Of a DNA stretch of 6,192 nt, positions 6,074-6,192 are shown in pieces. The position numbers were made by a program, and so were the translations under genes. The notes below the pieces were generated by a model. It searched no databases. It had not been told where the DNA came from and was given only the letters and a program-made list of their open reading frames with translations. The DNA comes from Rikenellaceae bacterium (GTDB taxonomy: Bacteria; Bacteroidota; Bacteroidia; Bacteroidales; UBA932): contig DOVA01000115.1 in NCBI GenBank assembly GCA_003520315.1, positions 1 through 6,192 on the forward strand, written 5' to 3'. How positions within the stretch are numbered: position 1 is the stretch's first letter; each line of letters opens with the position of its first letter.

Positions 6074-6192
6074 TCATTGAGTGAGCTCCCTGATAATGTC
6101 CGCTGCGCTTTCCTCTGTAGTAACCATTGACGCAATTTGACCTATCTCGAGCTCTCCTTCTTGAAGGTCACCCTCGAAAATACCTTTTTTGG
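6074..6192 (-). CDS. C-terminal end of a probable FabK/nitronate monooxygenase-type flavoprotein (partial)
   Basis: The last 38 codons of a minus-strand gene enter from the right edge, with TGA at 6074-6076. The readable part runs KKGIFEGDLQEGELEIGQIA and then SMVTTEESAADIIRELTQ. The pattern GxFEGDLxxGELEIGQ, followed by a short helix, is what I recall as the C-terminus of Bacteroidota flavin-dependent enoyl-ACP reductase II (FabK) or nitronate monooxygenase proteins. The active site and FMN-binding parts lie outside the window, so the reaction cannot be told. It converges with the superoxide dismutase gene, with 16 bases between the stops and no clear terminator hairpin. Confidence 0.65.
   Translation of the reverse strand, partial: KKGIFEGDLQEGELEIGQIASMVTTEESAADIIRELTQ

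Noticed and set aside
6072..6082. Small palindrome ACTCA-T-TGAGT near the convergent stops of sod and the right-edge gene
   Set aside because: It has only 5-bp arms with no room for a loop and no T-run; it is likely chance and not a terminator.

Overview
The window looks like chromosomal DNA from a low-GC Bacteroidota bacterium, most likely Bacteroidales. This rests on gene content: a thioredoxin-fold protein with a long helical tail, a TlpA-type thioredoxin with a DUF4369-like N-terminal domain, a thyA-folA pair, and one perfect TAnnTTTG promoter box. Shine-Dalgarno sequences are absent. No rRNA, tRNA, CRISPR array, transposase or phage gene is visible.

Left part (1-2176): two thioredoxin-fold genes converge on a strong hairpin terminator that can serve both. 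The first is cut by the left edge. Its CSPC active site lies before the first ATG, so its true start is outside the window. The second, on the minus strand, encodes an exported disulfide reductase of the TlpA/AhpC-TSA type.

Middle part (2177-3010): over 800 bases with no intact, confidently functional gene. It holds an 18-bp inverted repeat with one bulged base, a 116-codon relic of another DUF4369/TlpA-type protein (truncated at both ends and internally deleted), and a 46-codon ORF that is little more than a lipoprotein signal peptide with a perfect GC-rich hairpin inside it. This looks like a zone of gene decay or rearrangement.

Right part (3011-6192): ordinary housekeeping genes. thyA and folA form a tight two-gene unit for thymidylate synthesis and folate recycling: ThyA turns methylene-THF into DHF, and FolA reduces DHF back to THF. 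folA ends one base from the end of a convergent CDF-family zinc-type efflux gene. That gene is divergent from a superoxide dismutase gene whose product carries a signal peptide and Mn-type residues. The right edge holds the last 38 codons, on the minus strand, of a probable FabK/nitronate monooxygenase-type flavoprotein.

I found no convincing undescribed multi-gene system. The most unusual items are the decayed middle zone with its inverted repeats and the exported superoxide dismutase.
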